From positions 248,001 to 312,000 of the forward strand of contig JANFAH010000052.1 of the NCBI GenBank assembly GCA_024663395.1: 64,000 bases of DNA, written 5' to 3'. Position numbers and translations under genes: made by a program. The DNA comes from Pisolithus tinctorius (lineage: Eukaryota > Basidiomycota > Agaricomycetes > Boletales > Pisolithaceae). The notes under the pieces were generated by a model, which did not search any database, was not told where the DNA came from, and saw only the letters and a list, made by a program, of their open reading frames with translations. This document shows positions 20,534-30,611 of this stretch, in pieces (position 1 is the stretch's first letter; each line of letters starts with the position of its first letter).

Positions 20534-23500
20534 TCAAGGAGCAGAAGGGTTACAGCGATGGAAGTCTCTGACAGCACCAGGGGCAGACCTCAGAGCGGAC
20601 TCAGGCTCCCAAGTGCGATCCTCGTCATGATACCCCTTCCAATGGACGAGGTACTCAAGCCTGTTCCTTTTCAGGCGAGAATCAGCGATATAGTCCACCT
20701 CAAACTCTTCATCGCCCTCATGTCCCACCACCGGTCCTGGATGAGTGACAGTTTGTCCTTCCAAAGGGCCCTTGTACGGCTTGACCCGAGAAACGTTAAC
20801 AACCGGATGGATTTTGAGAGTCTTTGGGAGTTTCAACTCCACCGCATTGGGTTTTAACGAAACAACCTTATAAGGACCAATCCACCGTTCGGTGAGTTTT
20901 CTGGAGGGACGACCAGAGAGGGAGATGCGAGAGGTCTCCAGCCAAACCATGTCACCAACCGAGTAGGAGGGGGCGTCAGAGCGAGATGCGTCTGCAGACA
21001 TCCTCATCCGTTCTGCAGCTTTGTCCAAGGCCTTCTTTGTGTCTTCCAAAACCTTAGCGAGGTCGACAGCGTGATCTGTAGCCGCCTCTGCCTTGGAAAG
21101 GAAGGGTTCTACGCCCATCCTGGGGGTGTAGGAACGAGTAACCGAGAAGGGACTTTTGCCAGTAGACTCCTGTCGCTTGTTATTATAGGAAAATTGGGCG
21201 ACCTTGAGCCAAGAAGGCCAAGAATCTTGTCGGTCATTGACAAAGAGGCGGAGATACTGCTGCAGGTCTTGGTTAAGGCGTTCTGTCTGGCCATCTGTCT
21301 GAGGGTGAAAGGCAGTGGAGAGTTTGGGCTTGACCCCGAGCATCTTGCAAAGCTCAGTAGTGAACGCACTGGCAAACTGGGGACCCTGATCAGAGATAAC
21401 GGAAGCAGGCAACCCATGCTGAGTCCACACGTGATCTCGGAAGAGTTCTGCTGTCTGAAGGGAAGAAACTTCCTTGGTGGTGGGGGCAAAGACCACCTCC
21501 TTTGAAAATCTGTCCACCACCACCATGACATTGTCAAAGCCCTGTGCCTCTGGTAGCTCCATGAAGTCAACCGAGATGTCGGTCCAGGGGTGTTCTGGGA
21601 CGGGATTCGGAAGGAGCTTTCCTGCGGGGGGGGTTCTAGAACTTTTAGCCATTTGGCAGCGATGACACGCCGAGACATAGTCCTTGACAGTAGCAGTCAT
21701 CCCAGGCCAGACATAGTTACGAGAGACGAGCTCTAGAGTTTTCTTCCAACCAGGATGTCCTGCAAGCGGGGTGTCATGGTGCTTTTCAAGACAATGGACT
21801 CTGACGGCGGGTGGAACATAGACCTTTCCCTGACAGACATACAGCCCTTCTCTAAGGACCAAACCCTCTGGTTGTGGTGTTACCGAGGAGGCAGATTTCA
21901 GAGCGAGAATGAGATCAACATCCTCTCCTACCACCAGGGTAGCTGCCACCCTAGAGGGGTCGAGCAGCGTAAGCCCTTGGTTATCTGATCCCTTTTCTGG
22001 CTCGTGGTCTTCTCTTCTGGAAAGGGCATCAGCCTTGGCCATTGAAGACCTGGGTTTATACACCAGCTTGTAGTTGAACCGGGAGAGGTACTGGGCCCAC
22101 CGTGCCTGGCGGCGATCTAGGTTCTGTGCTTTCATGAAATACTGGAGGTTTGAGTGGTCCGTCCAGATCTCAAACTGGTAAGGGGTGGCCTCTAGGTAAT
22201 GTCTCCACGTTTCTAGAGCGCGAACTATGGCCAACATCTCCTTATCGAAGACCTGGTAGTTTCGCTCTGGGGGAGACATGGAGTGAGAGTAGAAGGCGAC
22301 GGGTCGCCAGAGGTCATCATCACACTTTACAGAGAGCACGGCCCCAGTGGCAAAGTCCGAGGCGTCTGTTTCCAGGCGGAACTCTCTATCCTGATCCGGG
22401 AAGGCGAGGACAGGGGCGGTAGTGAAAGCGACCTTTAAAGCATCGAAGGCCTGTTGTTCCCATGGACCCCAAGTCCAGAGCTGATCTTTCCTGGTGAGGT
22501 CATTGAGTGGACGAGCGATCTGTGCGAAGTTCTTGATGAAGCGGCGATAGAAGTTTGCTAGGCCCAAGAAAGCTCGCACCGAGCGGACCTTCGTAGGGGT
22601 TGGCCACTTGGTAATGGCTTTTACCTTTCCCTCGTCCATACTGACTCCTTCGGTTCCAACCACCATGCCCAAGAACTCCACTTGCTTTTGTTTGAAGAAG
22701 CACTTCTCCGGTTTGACAAAGAGATCATTTTCCTCCAACCTTCTCAATACCTCCAGGACGATCCTATCATGCTCCTTTTCGTCATCTGTCTTCGTGAAGA
22801 TCATCAGATCATCGATATAAACCACGAGGACATCCTCCATGTCACCGAAGATGTCGTTCATCATGTTCTGGAAGGTGGAGGGCGAGTTGCAGAGGCCAAA
22901 GTACATGACCAACGGTTCATAAGCGCCTTTATGAGTAACGAAGGCGGCTTTCCATTTGTCTCCTTCCTTGACACGGACGTTATTGTACCCCCATCGGAGG
23001 TCCATTTTGGTGAAGAGCTTACAGTCCTTGAGTTTATCGACGAGCTGAGAAATGAGAGGGAGAGGGTATGCGTTCTTAACCGTATGTTCATTGAGATACC
23101 GGTAGTCTTGTACCATGCACTTCTTCCCATCCTTTTTGGGTACAAAGAACACCGGCGAGGTCTGTGGTGACTTCGAGGGACGGATGTAGCCTTTACGCAG
23201 TTGATCCTCAAGGAAGTCTGACACCTCCTTTTGTTCCTCTACAGAGAGTGGGATGAGGCGACCACGTTTGGGAGTGAAGGTTTCTTTAAGGTCGATGGCA
23301 TGGTCCCACGGTTTACGAAGCGGCATTCTTTCTGACTCTTCCTTTGAGAAGACCTTTAGGTACTGATGGTATTCCTTTGGAACGAGCTCCTCAGTAGTGC
23401 CGGTCCGAATTCTGGTAGAGCAGAGTTTCGGATGAAGGTACTCCATGTCCTGTGACTCCTGTTCTTCTGCTATCCTCTCTGCTCTCGTCCTGGGAGCCAG

Positions 23501-24064
23501 ATCACGACACTCACGAGGACAATGGGACAACTTCACCTGCTTGGTTTCCCAACACACCTCTGGGTTGTGTTTTTGTAACCAGGTGTAGCCGAGTATAAGG
23601 GGGTGCGTGCCGAGCGTGGTGACCTGAGCCCAGACAGACTCTCGGTGGCCCTGATAGTTCATAACAAGGGAGGCGACGTGTGTGATGTTGCCTGCCACGT
23701 TAGGGGTTCCATCAACATTGAGAACAGCTACCGGTCGTCCAAGCTTGATCAGTGGGACATCATTTTCGTCGGCCCACTTCTTGTCCAGGAAGGTGTCATT
23801 GGCTCCCGAATCCACCAACACTTTTACGTTCCACCTCTTTTCTCGTCCTTCCAACACTACTTCCAGCTCCAGTTCAGCCTTCGGATCTGCTGTTCTTATT
23901 TTTGGGGGCTCCTCGGTCTTATCCGTGGTTACTCTTGTCAAGGCCCCTTGCCTGGCGGGTGCCACATCTCTGGAGCCTGTCCCATCCTCTTGGACAGAGT
24001 CTTCGACATCGAGTACGGAAAACCTGTTGCCAACGCTGGCAGCGGGGGTTTGGTCCTTTACCGG
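20534..24064 (-). CDS. Ty3 chromovirus Pol: protease, RT, RNase H, integrase, chromodomain
   Basis: Open from the TGA after gag (24065) to 20534; numbering here is from residue 1 at 23965. Protease motif VDSGAND with Asp about 52; RT with FTKMDLRWGYNNV and YIDD at about 383-386; RNase H start LETDASDF at about 531; integrase zinc-binding HHx...CHRC at about 729-770; integrase core with Asp about 800, Asp 859 (SDQG) and Glu 895 (QTER); a C-terminal chromodomain (DYIADSRLKRNRLEYLVHWK) near 1085-1120. All catalytic residues seen are intact and the frame has no other stop, so this element may have moved recently. The chromodomain would direct integration to marked chromatin. It is translated as a fusion with gag unless the TGA is a real termination codon. 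Confidence 0.95.
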   Translation of the reverse strand, partial: PVKDQTPAASVGNRFSVLDVEDSVQEDGTGSRDVAPARQGALTRVTTDKTEEPPKIRTADPKAELELEVVLEGREKRWNVKVLVDSGANDTFLDKKWADENDVPLIKLGRPVAVLNVDGTPNVAGNITHVASLVMNYQGHRESVWAQVTTLGTHPLILGYTWLQKHNPEVCWETKQVKLSHCPRECRDLAPRTRAERIAEEQESQDMEYLHPKLCSTRIRTGTTEELVPKEYHQYLKVFSKEESERMPLRKPWDHAIDLKETFTPKRGRLIPLSVEEQKEVSDFLEDQLRKGYIRPSKSPQTSPVFFVPKKDGKKCMVQDYRYLNEHTVKNAYPLPLISQLVDKLKDCKLFTKMDLRWGYNNVRVKEGDKWKAAFVTHKGAYEPLVMYFGLCNSPSTFQNMMNDIFGDMEDVLVVYIDDLMIFTKTDDEKEHDRIVLEVLRRLEENDLFVKPEKCFFKQKQVEFLGMVVGTEGVSMDEGKVKAITKWPTPTKVRSVRAFLGLANFYRRFIKNFAQIARPLNDLTRKDQLWTWGPWEQQAFDALKVAFTTAPVLAFPDQDREFRLETDASDFATGAVLSVKCDDDLWRPVAFYSHSMSPPERNYQVFDKEMLAIVRALETWRHYLEATPYQFEIWTDHSNLQYFMKAQNLDRRQARWAQYLSRFNYKLVYKPRSSMAKADALSRREDHEPEKGSDNQGLTLLDPSRVAATLVVGEDVDLILALKSASSVTPQPEGLVLREGLYVCQGKVYVPPAVRVHCLEKHHDTPLAGHPGWKKTLELVSRNYVWPGMTATVKDYVSACHRCQMAKSSRTPPAGKLLPNPVPEHPWTDISVDFMELPEAQGFDNVMVVVDRFSKEVVFAPTTKEVSSLQTAELFRDHVWTQHGLPASVISDQGPQFASAFTTELCKMLGVKPKLSTAFHPQTDGQTERLNQDLQQYLRLFVNDRQDSWPSWLKVAQFSYNNKRQESTGKSPFSVTRSYTPRMGVEPFLSKAEAATDHAVDLAKVLEDTKKALDKAAERMRMSADASRSDAPSYSVGDMVWLETSRISLSGRPSRKLTERWIGPYKVVSLKPNAVELKLPKTLKIHPVVNVSRVKPYKGPLEGQTVTHPGPVVGHEGDEEFEVDYIADSRLKRNRLEYLVHWKGYHDEDRTWEPESALRSAPGAVRDFHRCNPSAP

Positions 24065-24544
24065 TCACACCCTTTTTCCTTGGGCCTTCATTTCATCGAC
24101 CTGCATCTTGTAGAAAAAGGCCTGTTTCTCTTCGAAGGACATTCGCTGCAGAGCCTGTTCCTGTGTGCTCCCAGCCATCTCCTGACCTCCTATCAGGCGG
24201 ATCCTTTTTCCTTGGCTTTTCATCTCATTGATCTGTTTCTCATAGAAGAATGTCTGTACCTCCGCGAACGTCATCTGATGGAGGGTATGTTCCTGAGCCT
24301 TTTGAGTAATCTCTTTCATGCTGGGCCTATCAGCGCCCTGAGTTCTGGCAGTAAAACAGGGGGGAGATGGGGCATAGTTATGGTGGAGCTGCTGTGGTTC
24401 AGCGAAAGGGTAGGAGGGAAACGGTGAGAGAGGGTAAGGGTCTCGATCGAGAAGGGGGGAGAGTGGGCGGTATTCATGGGGATACGAGGCATAGCGATCC
24501 TGGGTTAGGTTCTGAAAACGGAGGACTTGATGAGCGCCTTCCAT
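24065..24544 (-). CDS. Short gag-type ORF of the Ty3 element, with a duplicated motif and no zinc knuckle
   Basis: ATG at 24544 is preceded by an in-frame TGA three codons earlier. 159 residues: a Pro/Tyr/Ser-rich start (HEYRPLSPLLDRDPYPLSPF), then two related units of about 33 residues, one with HQMTFAEVQTFFYEKQINEM and one with QRMSFEEKQAFFYKMQVDEM, each ending GKR. No CCHC knuckle and no clear capsid fold, unlike usual chromovirus gags of 300 or more residues. It is in the same frame as pol and ends in TGA at 24067-24065, which would be CGA (Arg) after reversing one CpG change. Either stop readthrough or a recent nonsense change explains this. A capsid part upstream in another frame (around EEWKALIKSSVFRT, 24570-24505) may have been lost by frameshift. 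Confidence 0.7.
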   Translation of the reverse strand: MEGAHQVLRFQNLTQDRYASYPHEYRPLSPLLDRDPYPLSPFPSYPFAEPQQLHHNYAPSPPCFTARTQGADRPSMKEITQKAQEHTLHQMTFAEVQTFFYEKQINEMKSQGKRIRLIGGQEMAGSTQEQALQRMSFEEKQAFFYKMQVDEMKAQGKRV

Positions 24545-24675
24545 TCTTCACGAGGAAAATGAAGATGCTGGGGTTGGATTTGAGGTTGGGGGACTTGGCG
24601 AGTACATCCACGAGCCTTTACGGAGGAAGCGAGGAATGGTGGTGCGAGGGTACAACGATGAGAAGCTAGTTCAAG

Positions 24676-25055
24676 TGTGACGAGACCTAAACAACAGGGT
24701 TTGTTGTAGGCTCGCACCAAGAACCAACAGAAAAAGAGAAAGAGAGAAGAGAGGAGACGGCTTAGAAGCAGGCGACTTTAGGACTCGAAGACCCAAATGA
24801 ACTAGCTTAGAGCTAGTTGGGTGATTGAACGGTGATACTTATACTACAGCACATGAGGCTATGGCGAGGCATACATAAGGTCCGTGACATCATAGTGATG
24901 TCATAATGATATCATAGCGGAGCGGAACGTACCAGAAGGGAGAAGCAAGGCGAAGGTGAGGCGAGGTCCAGGCCGGAGTCTGGACCAAGTCCAAGAGATA
25001 AGATAAGACGGAAAGATTTAGATAAGATGAAAAGAAAAGAGTACGTATCGTAACA
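24676..25055 (-). repeat. 5' LTR of the Ty3 chromovirus
   Basis: 380 bp. Keeps CG at the three positions where the other LTR has TG or CA. On the minus strand it is followed by CTTGAACTAGC, which does not begin with the usual TGG of a tRNA 3' end complement, so the priming mode is unclear. Confidence 0.95.
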
Positions 25056-28000
25056 GTTCAACTATGTTTGAGAGTGTATCTGTCAAGATTGCAGCAGAAG
25101 CACACCATCTTGTCCAACAACTTTCCTTGTCATCAGTTGGGTCTGAGTATGTCAACGCAGCAACAGCCTCACCTTCAGTTGGTCCACCCAATGTAAACCC
25201 AGCCACAGGTCTTTGCAGGATGCACAACAACCCTTCTGGCACTTACTGTGACATGCCTCTTGGAGATGGTCTTGTATGTGGGGCCAGCAATCATGATCAG
25301 GTGCATTGTTTCAAGCCTGGAGGTGGAATGGCTGGTCAGTGACCTGCATGGTGAAAAGGTAAAGGTGACAGTAAAGATTCCACCAGGCCTACCACAGCAG
25401 TGGCAGCAGTCCCTACACCCTCACCTGCTACTCAGCCCACTACTCAACCTGCTCAGACCACTCCCATAGCTGCTGCTGCAGTCGGCCCCCCTTCCCCCTG
25501 GGATGCTCACCCTGGAGACCTTACCTGTGCAGTTATCACTGAACTCACTGACAGTGATGACATGGCATACCCCTCTCCTGCCCTACAGGCATGCCTTGGC
25601 ATGTTGTCTGCCTCTAGCCTTCTCAACTCAGGCACTTCCCACACCCTTGTCCATGACCATGCCTTCTTCCACACCTATGTTATGGACTCTACTGTAAATG
25701 TCCAGACTGCAAATCATGGATGCCTACCTACTGCTGGACATGGTGAGTGTCTTGCATTTCTGACCATCAGGAGTGACAGGTATTGAGTGCATCTCACCAA
25801 CTGTCTGCATGCCCCTCAAGCAGTGCTACACCTTGTTTCTGTGGGCTGGATGCTTCATCAGGGGTGGGGCTGCAACTTCCAAGGTGATCCTGCCCACTGT
25901 GAGCTGTCCCATCATGGATGTCCCTTGGGCAGTGTACCCCTACAGTCAAACAACCTCTGCTTCCTGGACCTTCAGTTTGTCCGCTTTGATGCACTGTTGC
26001 CACTCACCATGACTCCTGTCCTCAGTGCCTTCACCCAGGTACCAGTAACCTTTGACCTGTGGCATGCATGGATAGGTCATGTTGGAGGGAGGGCTGCAAG
26101 GCAGCTTTCCTCCATAGCTGAGGGTGTCAGTGTGGACTTCCCCGGTCCAGAGTCAGTCTGTGAGTCTTGTATTGTTGGGAAACATGCTCGCTCACCATTT
26201 AAACCCTTGCCCAAACACACGACTACTTTTCTTGAGCTTGTACACACTGACTTGGGGGGACCCATGCCTGTCCAGACTATGCATGGAAAACAGTACTTCA
26301 TGGTTGTTCTTGACAACTACACCCATGTTCTAGACATACACCTACTCACCAGCAAAGATCAAGCCCTCAAGGCCTGGGAGTTAACTCGGACTCACTGGGA
26401 AAGGCAGTACAGTGCCAGGGTCAAGGCACTACAGTCTGATAATGGAGGGGAGTTCCTTAGCAATGCCTTCATGAAGTCCCTCGACTTGCAGGGGGTCGCT
26501 CACTGTCTTTCCACTCCATATATGCACCAGCAAAATGGCATTGCTGAACAGGTCATCCACATGCTAGAGGGACGTGTCCTGGCCATGCTACACCTTGCTC
26601 GGCTCCCACTTGCATACTGGGGAGAGGCCATGCTTACTGCTTCCTATCTGCATAATTGCACAGGGTCACATGTGCTGCCAAATGGGGTAACACCCTATGA
26701 AATGTTACATGGCATGCATCCATATCTTGGCCATCTGAGGGTTTGGGGCTGCCGAGCCTTTGCTCACATCCCTCTGGAGCTTCAATGGAAACTAGGACCC
26801 AAGTCCAGATTGGTGAGGTTCATGGGCTATCCACCCAGTGTTAAGGTGTACAGGGTACATGACGAGACCACCAAACAGTTTTTTAATTCCAGGGACGTCG
26901 TCTTTGATGAAAATGTTGCTACATTGCCCACTGTGACCGAGTTGACTGATCTGTCATTGCCTATGACTACCAACAGCTCAGATTCAGATAGTGATTCACA
27001 ACCCCTGAGTCCCTTGCTCTTGTCACCCTTATCCTCCATCCTGACATCTCCTCCATGACCTCAACCAGTGCATCAGTCTACTAGGGTCAGGATACAAACA
27101 GAGGCAGGAAGAGTGTTCACAGAGTCCCTTCAGGATGCACAAGAGCGCCTGGCTGTATGGCATGCTCGACCTATTTCTCCTGTCACTACCACTACCCCAT
27201 CTACTCTCAACTCGTGTTTAGACGGCCCACTGTCCCCTCTCACAGAACTGTCAGACTCCGACTCTCCTGACTTGCCTCCTGATACCTCAGTTGGTCCACT
27301 CTCTTCTGCCATTGTTGACTTGGTCATCTCAGAGCATGCTCACCTTGCAATATGGAGCAGTACACATCGTGATCCAGCTGACCCTTCTTACGATCTCTCA
27401 GTTCCTCCTGCCACTTATGATGAGGCAGTCCATTGCAGTGATGCCCCCAGGTGGTGTGCAGCTATGGATAAAGAGATAGCGCAGCTGAAGAACATGAATG
27501 TCTATAGTCTTGTTCCTCTCCCTCTGGGATGTCATGCCATAGGAAGCTGCTGGGTTCTGGAATATAAAGAAGGCGGCGGCAAGGGTGGCCCAGTTGAGAA
27601 GGCGCATTTTGTGGCAAAAGGGTTCACTCAGGTCCCTGGTAGGGATTTTGGACAGACATTTGCACCAGTTGCAAGGCAAAGCTCCATCCAGCTCATAGCA
27701 GCTGTTGCAGCCAGGGAGGACTGGGAACTGCACTCATTGGACATCAAGCAGGCGTTCCTCCATGGGAAGGTTAAAGAAAAGCTGTACATCAAACAACTGC
27801 CTGGATATGAGGAGTACAGGCCAAATGGTGAGGAGTTGGTCGGACTTTTACACTCGGCCCTCTATGGAATCAAGCAGGCTGCCTATTACTTCTACAAGAT
27901 GCTCCATGCCAAACTTGAAAGCCAGGGGTTCCATTGCAGCGAGGTAGACCATGCTGTGTTTGTTTTCCACCAGTCTGAGATCTTGTGCATGGTGGCCTGG

Positions 28001-28972
28001 CATGTAGATGATGGCCTTGGGGGCAGCAACAATGAGTGCTTCCTTGCTGAGGTCAAACACTGCCTACATCTCCACTTCAGTATTTCAGACATGGGGCCCA
28101 TCACCAAATACCTTGGGATTCAGTTCAAGCACGATCATCATACCCAGGAGCTGTGGCTTCATCAAGGGGAGTATATCGCTCATCTCCTCCAAGAGTATGA
28201 CCTCATGGACTGCCATCTGGTGCATCTCCCAATGGACCCCACTCATCCATTCCTCACCGACACAGATGCTGATAAACTCATCAAACCCAGTGATCTGAAG
28301 TCCCTCTACCCAAAGCTTATAGGTGAGCTGCTGTACCTTTCCATCTGCACCTGACCTGATATCTCCCTTGCTGTCCAATGCCTTTCACAGTATCTGTCCT
28401 GCCTGAGTGCTTGTCTGCTTGCTGCTGCAAAGCATGTCCTTTGCTACCTTGCAGGAATGCTCAACTATTGCCTCCACTATGGAGAACGCACCTGCAGTCC
28501 CCTTCTGCATGGCTTCAGTGATGCTGACTGGGTGATGAACCCTGAAGATCGCATCTCAGTCACTGGTTATTGCTGGTTCTATTATGGGGGCATTGTTGCT
28601 CATAGTTCTAAGAAGCAGACCATGCAGGCATTGTCCTCTACTGAGGCTGAGTATATGGCGGTCACTGCAGCCATCCAGGAGGGTTTATGGATCCAATCTT
28701 TTCTCTCATCTGTCAGTTTCCCTGTCCCAATGCCAATTTGCCTCTATGCTGACAATGTGGGGGTGATTGCTCTCTCATGGGAGGCTGCTAACAACCATTA
28801 CACGAAACACATTGACATCCACTATCATTTTTGCCACACTCACATCAAGGCCAGGACTTTCCTCCTCGAATGGCTTGCATCTTCCCGCAACACTGCCAAT
28901 ATCCTCACCAAGGCTCTACTGCGTCCTTCTTTCTCTCGCCACATCGCTGGCCTCTCACTCATGTCCCATTGA
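25056..28972 (+). pseudogene. Copia gag end plus Pol: protease, integrase, RT, RNase H, with TGA stops
   Basis: A single frame carries the gag zinc-binding end (CDMPLGDGLVCGASNHDQVHC near 25250-25310), the protease with LLNSGTSHTLVHD (25619-25657; Asn stands where the catalytic Asp belongs), the pre-integrase CESCIVGKHA (about 26162), the integrase core with Asp in HTDLGG, Asp in SDNGGEF and Glu in NGIAEQ (26250-26550), RT with HVDDG near 28003, and RNase H with SDADW, TEAEYMA and YADNVG (28520-28760). Stops: TGA at 25340, 25352, 25784, 27056 and 28352, each explicable as a former CGA. Arg positions of the family are often Trp, Gln, His or Cys here. The frame ends at 28972, before the polypurine tract. 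Confidence 0.93.
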
Positions 28973-29163
28973 GGGGGTGCTGCATCAGGTTTTTCAACAG
29001 TCACTCTTTGGTCACTCTTCTCCTTTTTCCTTTTCTTTTTTCTTCTTTTTGCTCTCCTTCGTTTTTGGAACTCATACGCATAGGTCTCGGAAGTCGTACA
29101 CAGGTCTCGCTCTACTTAGAAAGTTCATGTTTCCTTTTTCTCCTCTTTGTTTACACGTGTCCC

Positions 29164-29175
29164 GCTGAGGGGGCG
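29164..29175 (+). promoter_or_regulatory. Polypurine tract of the copia element
   Basis: GCTGAGGGGGCG stands directly before the 3' LTR. A similar tract (ATTGAGGGGGTG, about 28968-28979) lies just after the pol stop, about 190 bp upstream, and may be a duplicated or central copy. Confidence 0.6.
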
Positions 29176-29391
29176 TGTTGGCGTCAACGGTCACGTGGTT
29201 ATGCGCATCTGTACTTATAGGTTTGTTTGTGTTGCTTTGCACCTCAGCTGTTGTGTCTACAATGCTGAGGTGAGTACAATAGCCCCTGAGGACCTGTCTA
29301 CATACTCATTCTTGTAGCGTGTCCAATCAGGTAGAGTTAATCAAAGCCGTTGTGTCTACAACGCTGAGCGTGTCTGATCAGTTTCTCTACA
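29176..29391 (+). repeat. 3' LTR of the copia element
   Basis: 216 bp, same length as the 5' copy and no indels. It keeps CG at most of the sites where the 5' LTR has TG or CA. Followed by the right copy of GTGGA at 29392-29396. Confidence 0.97.
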
Positions 29392-29396
29392 GTGGA

Positions 29397-30085
29397 CTCG
29401 AAACATGACAAGCCCGACAACGATCTCTCCTTCATCGAATTCTTGTTTGCGAAGAACTATTTCCTGGCCCAGCTCGAATTGACCAAGTGGCCTGCCAAGG
29501 TTATAGATGGCTTCCATCAATTCTTTTTCTACATAGAAACACATGAGCTACGACTGGAAGAAGAGTGTGGCGAATGAGTCTTGTTACACTGCAAGTCGAG
29601 CTAGGGCTGACTGGCACAACTGCCCGCCTACGGAGCGTTTCGATATCGCGATCATCAATGACTCGCTGATCAATGTGATACCAGATAACTGGATTTCAAG
29701 GGCAACAGACGAGGAATAGAACGGTGAGTGCCGTTTACATGTATTCCTATCAACGCTTAACATTAACCTGATCACATGTTACTATCGATGTCCTGCGAAC
29801 GTAATCTTTGCCTAAACCCACTTGTGTGCTTCCATACTCACATAAAGCAAATGAACCACCAGACTCGAAAGGGTCCCCAGGTCGAACAATACCTCAAGTT
29901 TCGGCAGGGGAAGAACCGGCGAACGCTACTCAATCCAGGTGATATGACGCGAGCATGGACGCCCATCTCAAGAAGCTGGAAGATCTCGCGCGTAACCAGA
30001 CCAAAAAATCTCAGCGGAGAGGTGCATGATTTGGCACAGGTCATCCAGCGCCCCCGACTTTCACCAGTGTGTGCAGCCCAATCCT
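29397..30085 (+). pseudogene. 3' part of the gene split by the copia insertion
   Basis: Continues the frame cut at 18774: DSKHDKPDNDLSFIEFLFAK, then ELTKWPAKVIDGFHQFFFYI, up to a stop at 29575. A shifted frame then gives SRARADWHNCPPTERFDIAI and INDSLINVI (about 29590-29680), the continuation expected for this family (R.DWH...FDI.IIN..L). So besides the copia insertion there is a frameshift near 29570. After a probable intron a short C-terminal piece (MDAHLKKLEDLARNQTKKSQ, about 29955-30015) may be the end of the gene. Function unknown; members are common in Agaricomycete genomes, often next to mobile DNA. Confidence 0.55.
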
Positions 30086-30611
30086 AGACTAGTGACACAG
30101 CCCGCCTGGGACACCATATCACCGTGGCGAGACACTCCCCGCTATGGTCACATACCTAACTCACTAATTAATACTTTCAACGCACATACCCACCAACTTA
30201 CGTCCACATTCACTCTCCCGACTCACCCGTTTGTTGCTTAGAACCCTGAATCACATAGTCATTAGAGAAATCACCAAGTAACGTTATCTGTGACCTGTTT
30301 TATGCAATCTACTCGGACGCACCTTAGCCCTCTTTCCATTTTTACCTTTGACCATCATTAACCTGCTGTCTCGTTCCTGTGTCCACATATACCCTCTTCA
30401 ATTGATAGTATCAGGCCAATAAGTGTAAAGATTAATCCCTATGTACATAGATGGGGAGCGAAGTACTCCATATGCTTCCGCTACGGACTTGGTGATCGAC
30501 TGCAATACTACGCATTCCATAGATGGCAATAAAGATGGACCCCTATTCGATCTGCGATCACTCGGCAACATCTAGGGTAAGTAACGACAGCCGTGTCGAG
30601 GAAGGGGTGTG
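30086..30611. other. Intergenic region upstream of the SHOC1-like gene
   Basis: No open frame of note and no repeat. It should hold the promoter of the gene starting at 30612, unless that gene has a further upstream exon. Confidence 0.4.

Larger units (their letters stand above)
20023..25055 (-). mobile_element. Ty3/gypsy chromovirus nested in the copia gag
   Basis: LTRs at 24676-25055 (5' LTR, 380 bp) and 20023-20417 (3' LTR, 395 bp), in element orientation beginning TGTTACGATACG and ending GTCTCGTCACA. They differ at three positions, all CpG against TpG or CpA, plus one 15-bp length change in an AAGAG-rich run. A single gag-pol frame runs from 24544 to 20534 with one TGA. Domain order is protease, RT, RNase H, integrase, chromodomain. 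The whole element sits inside the copia gag, so it is the younger insertion; its DNA is still rich in CpG. Confidence 0.97.
18775..29391 (+). mobile_element. Complete but inactivated Ty1/copia retrotransposon, carrying a nested Ty3 element
   Basis: Two 216-bp LTRs (18775-18990 and 29176-29391) in the same orientation, TG...CA ends, flanked by GTGGA on both sides. Order on the plus strand: LTR, primer-binding site, gag, protease, integrase, reverse transcriptase, RNase H, polypurine tract, LTR, which is the copia order (integrase before RT). The gag is interrupted by a Ty3 chromovirus at 20023-25055 and by a hairpin-rich segment near 19465-19700. Excluding the Ty3 insert and its extra duplication the element is about 5.6 kb. 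The polyprotein frame carries five TGA stops and a changed protease residue, so it cannot be autonomous. It landed inside an existing reading frame. Confidence 0.97.

Noticed and set aside
28966..28985. Start of the copia 3' LTR after the first GAGGGGGTG tract
   Set aside because: Comparison with the 5' LTR places the LTR start at 29176, and the GTGGA duplication confirms the outer ends; this tract is a second, upstream copy.
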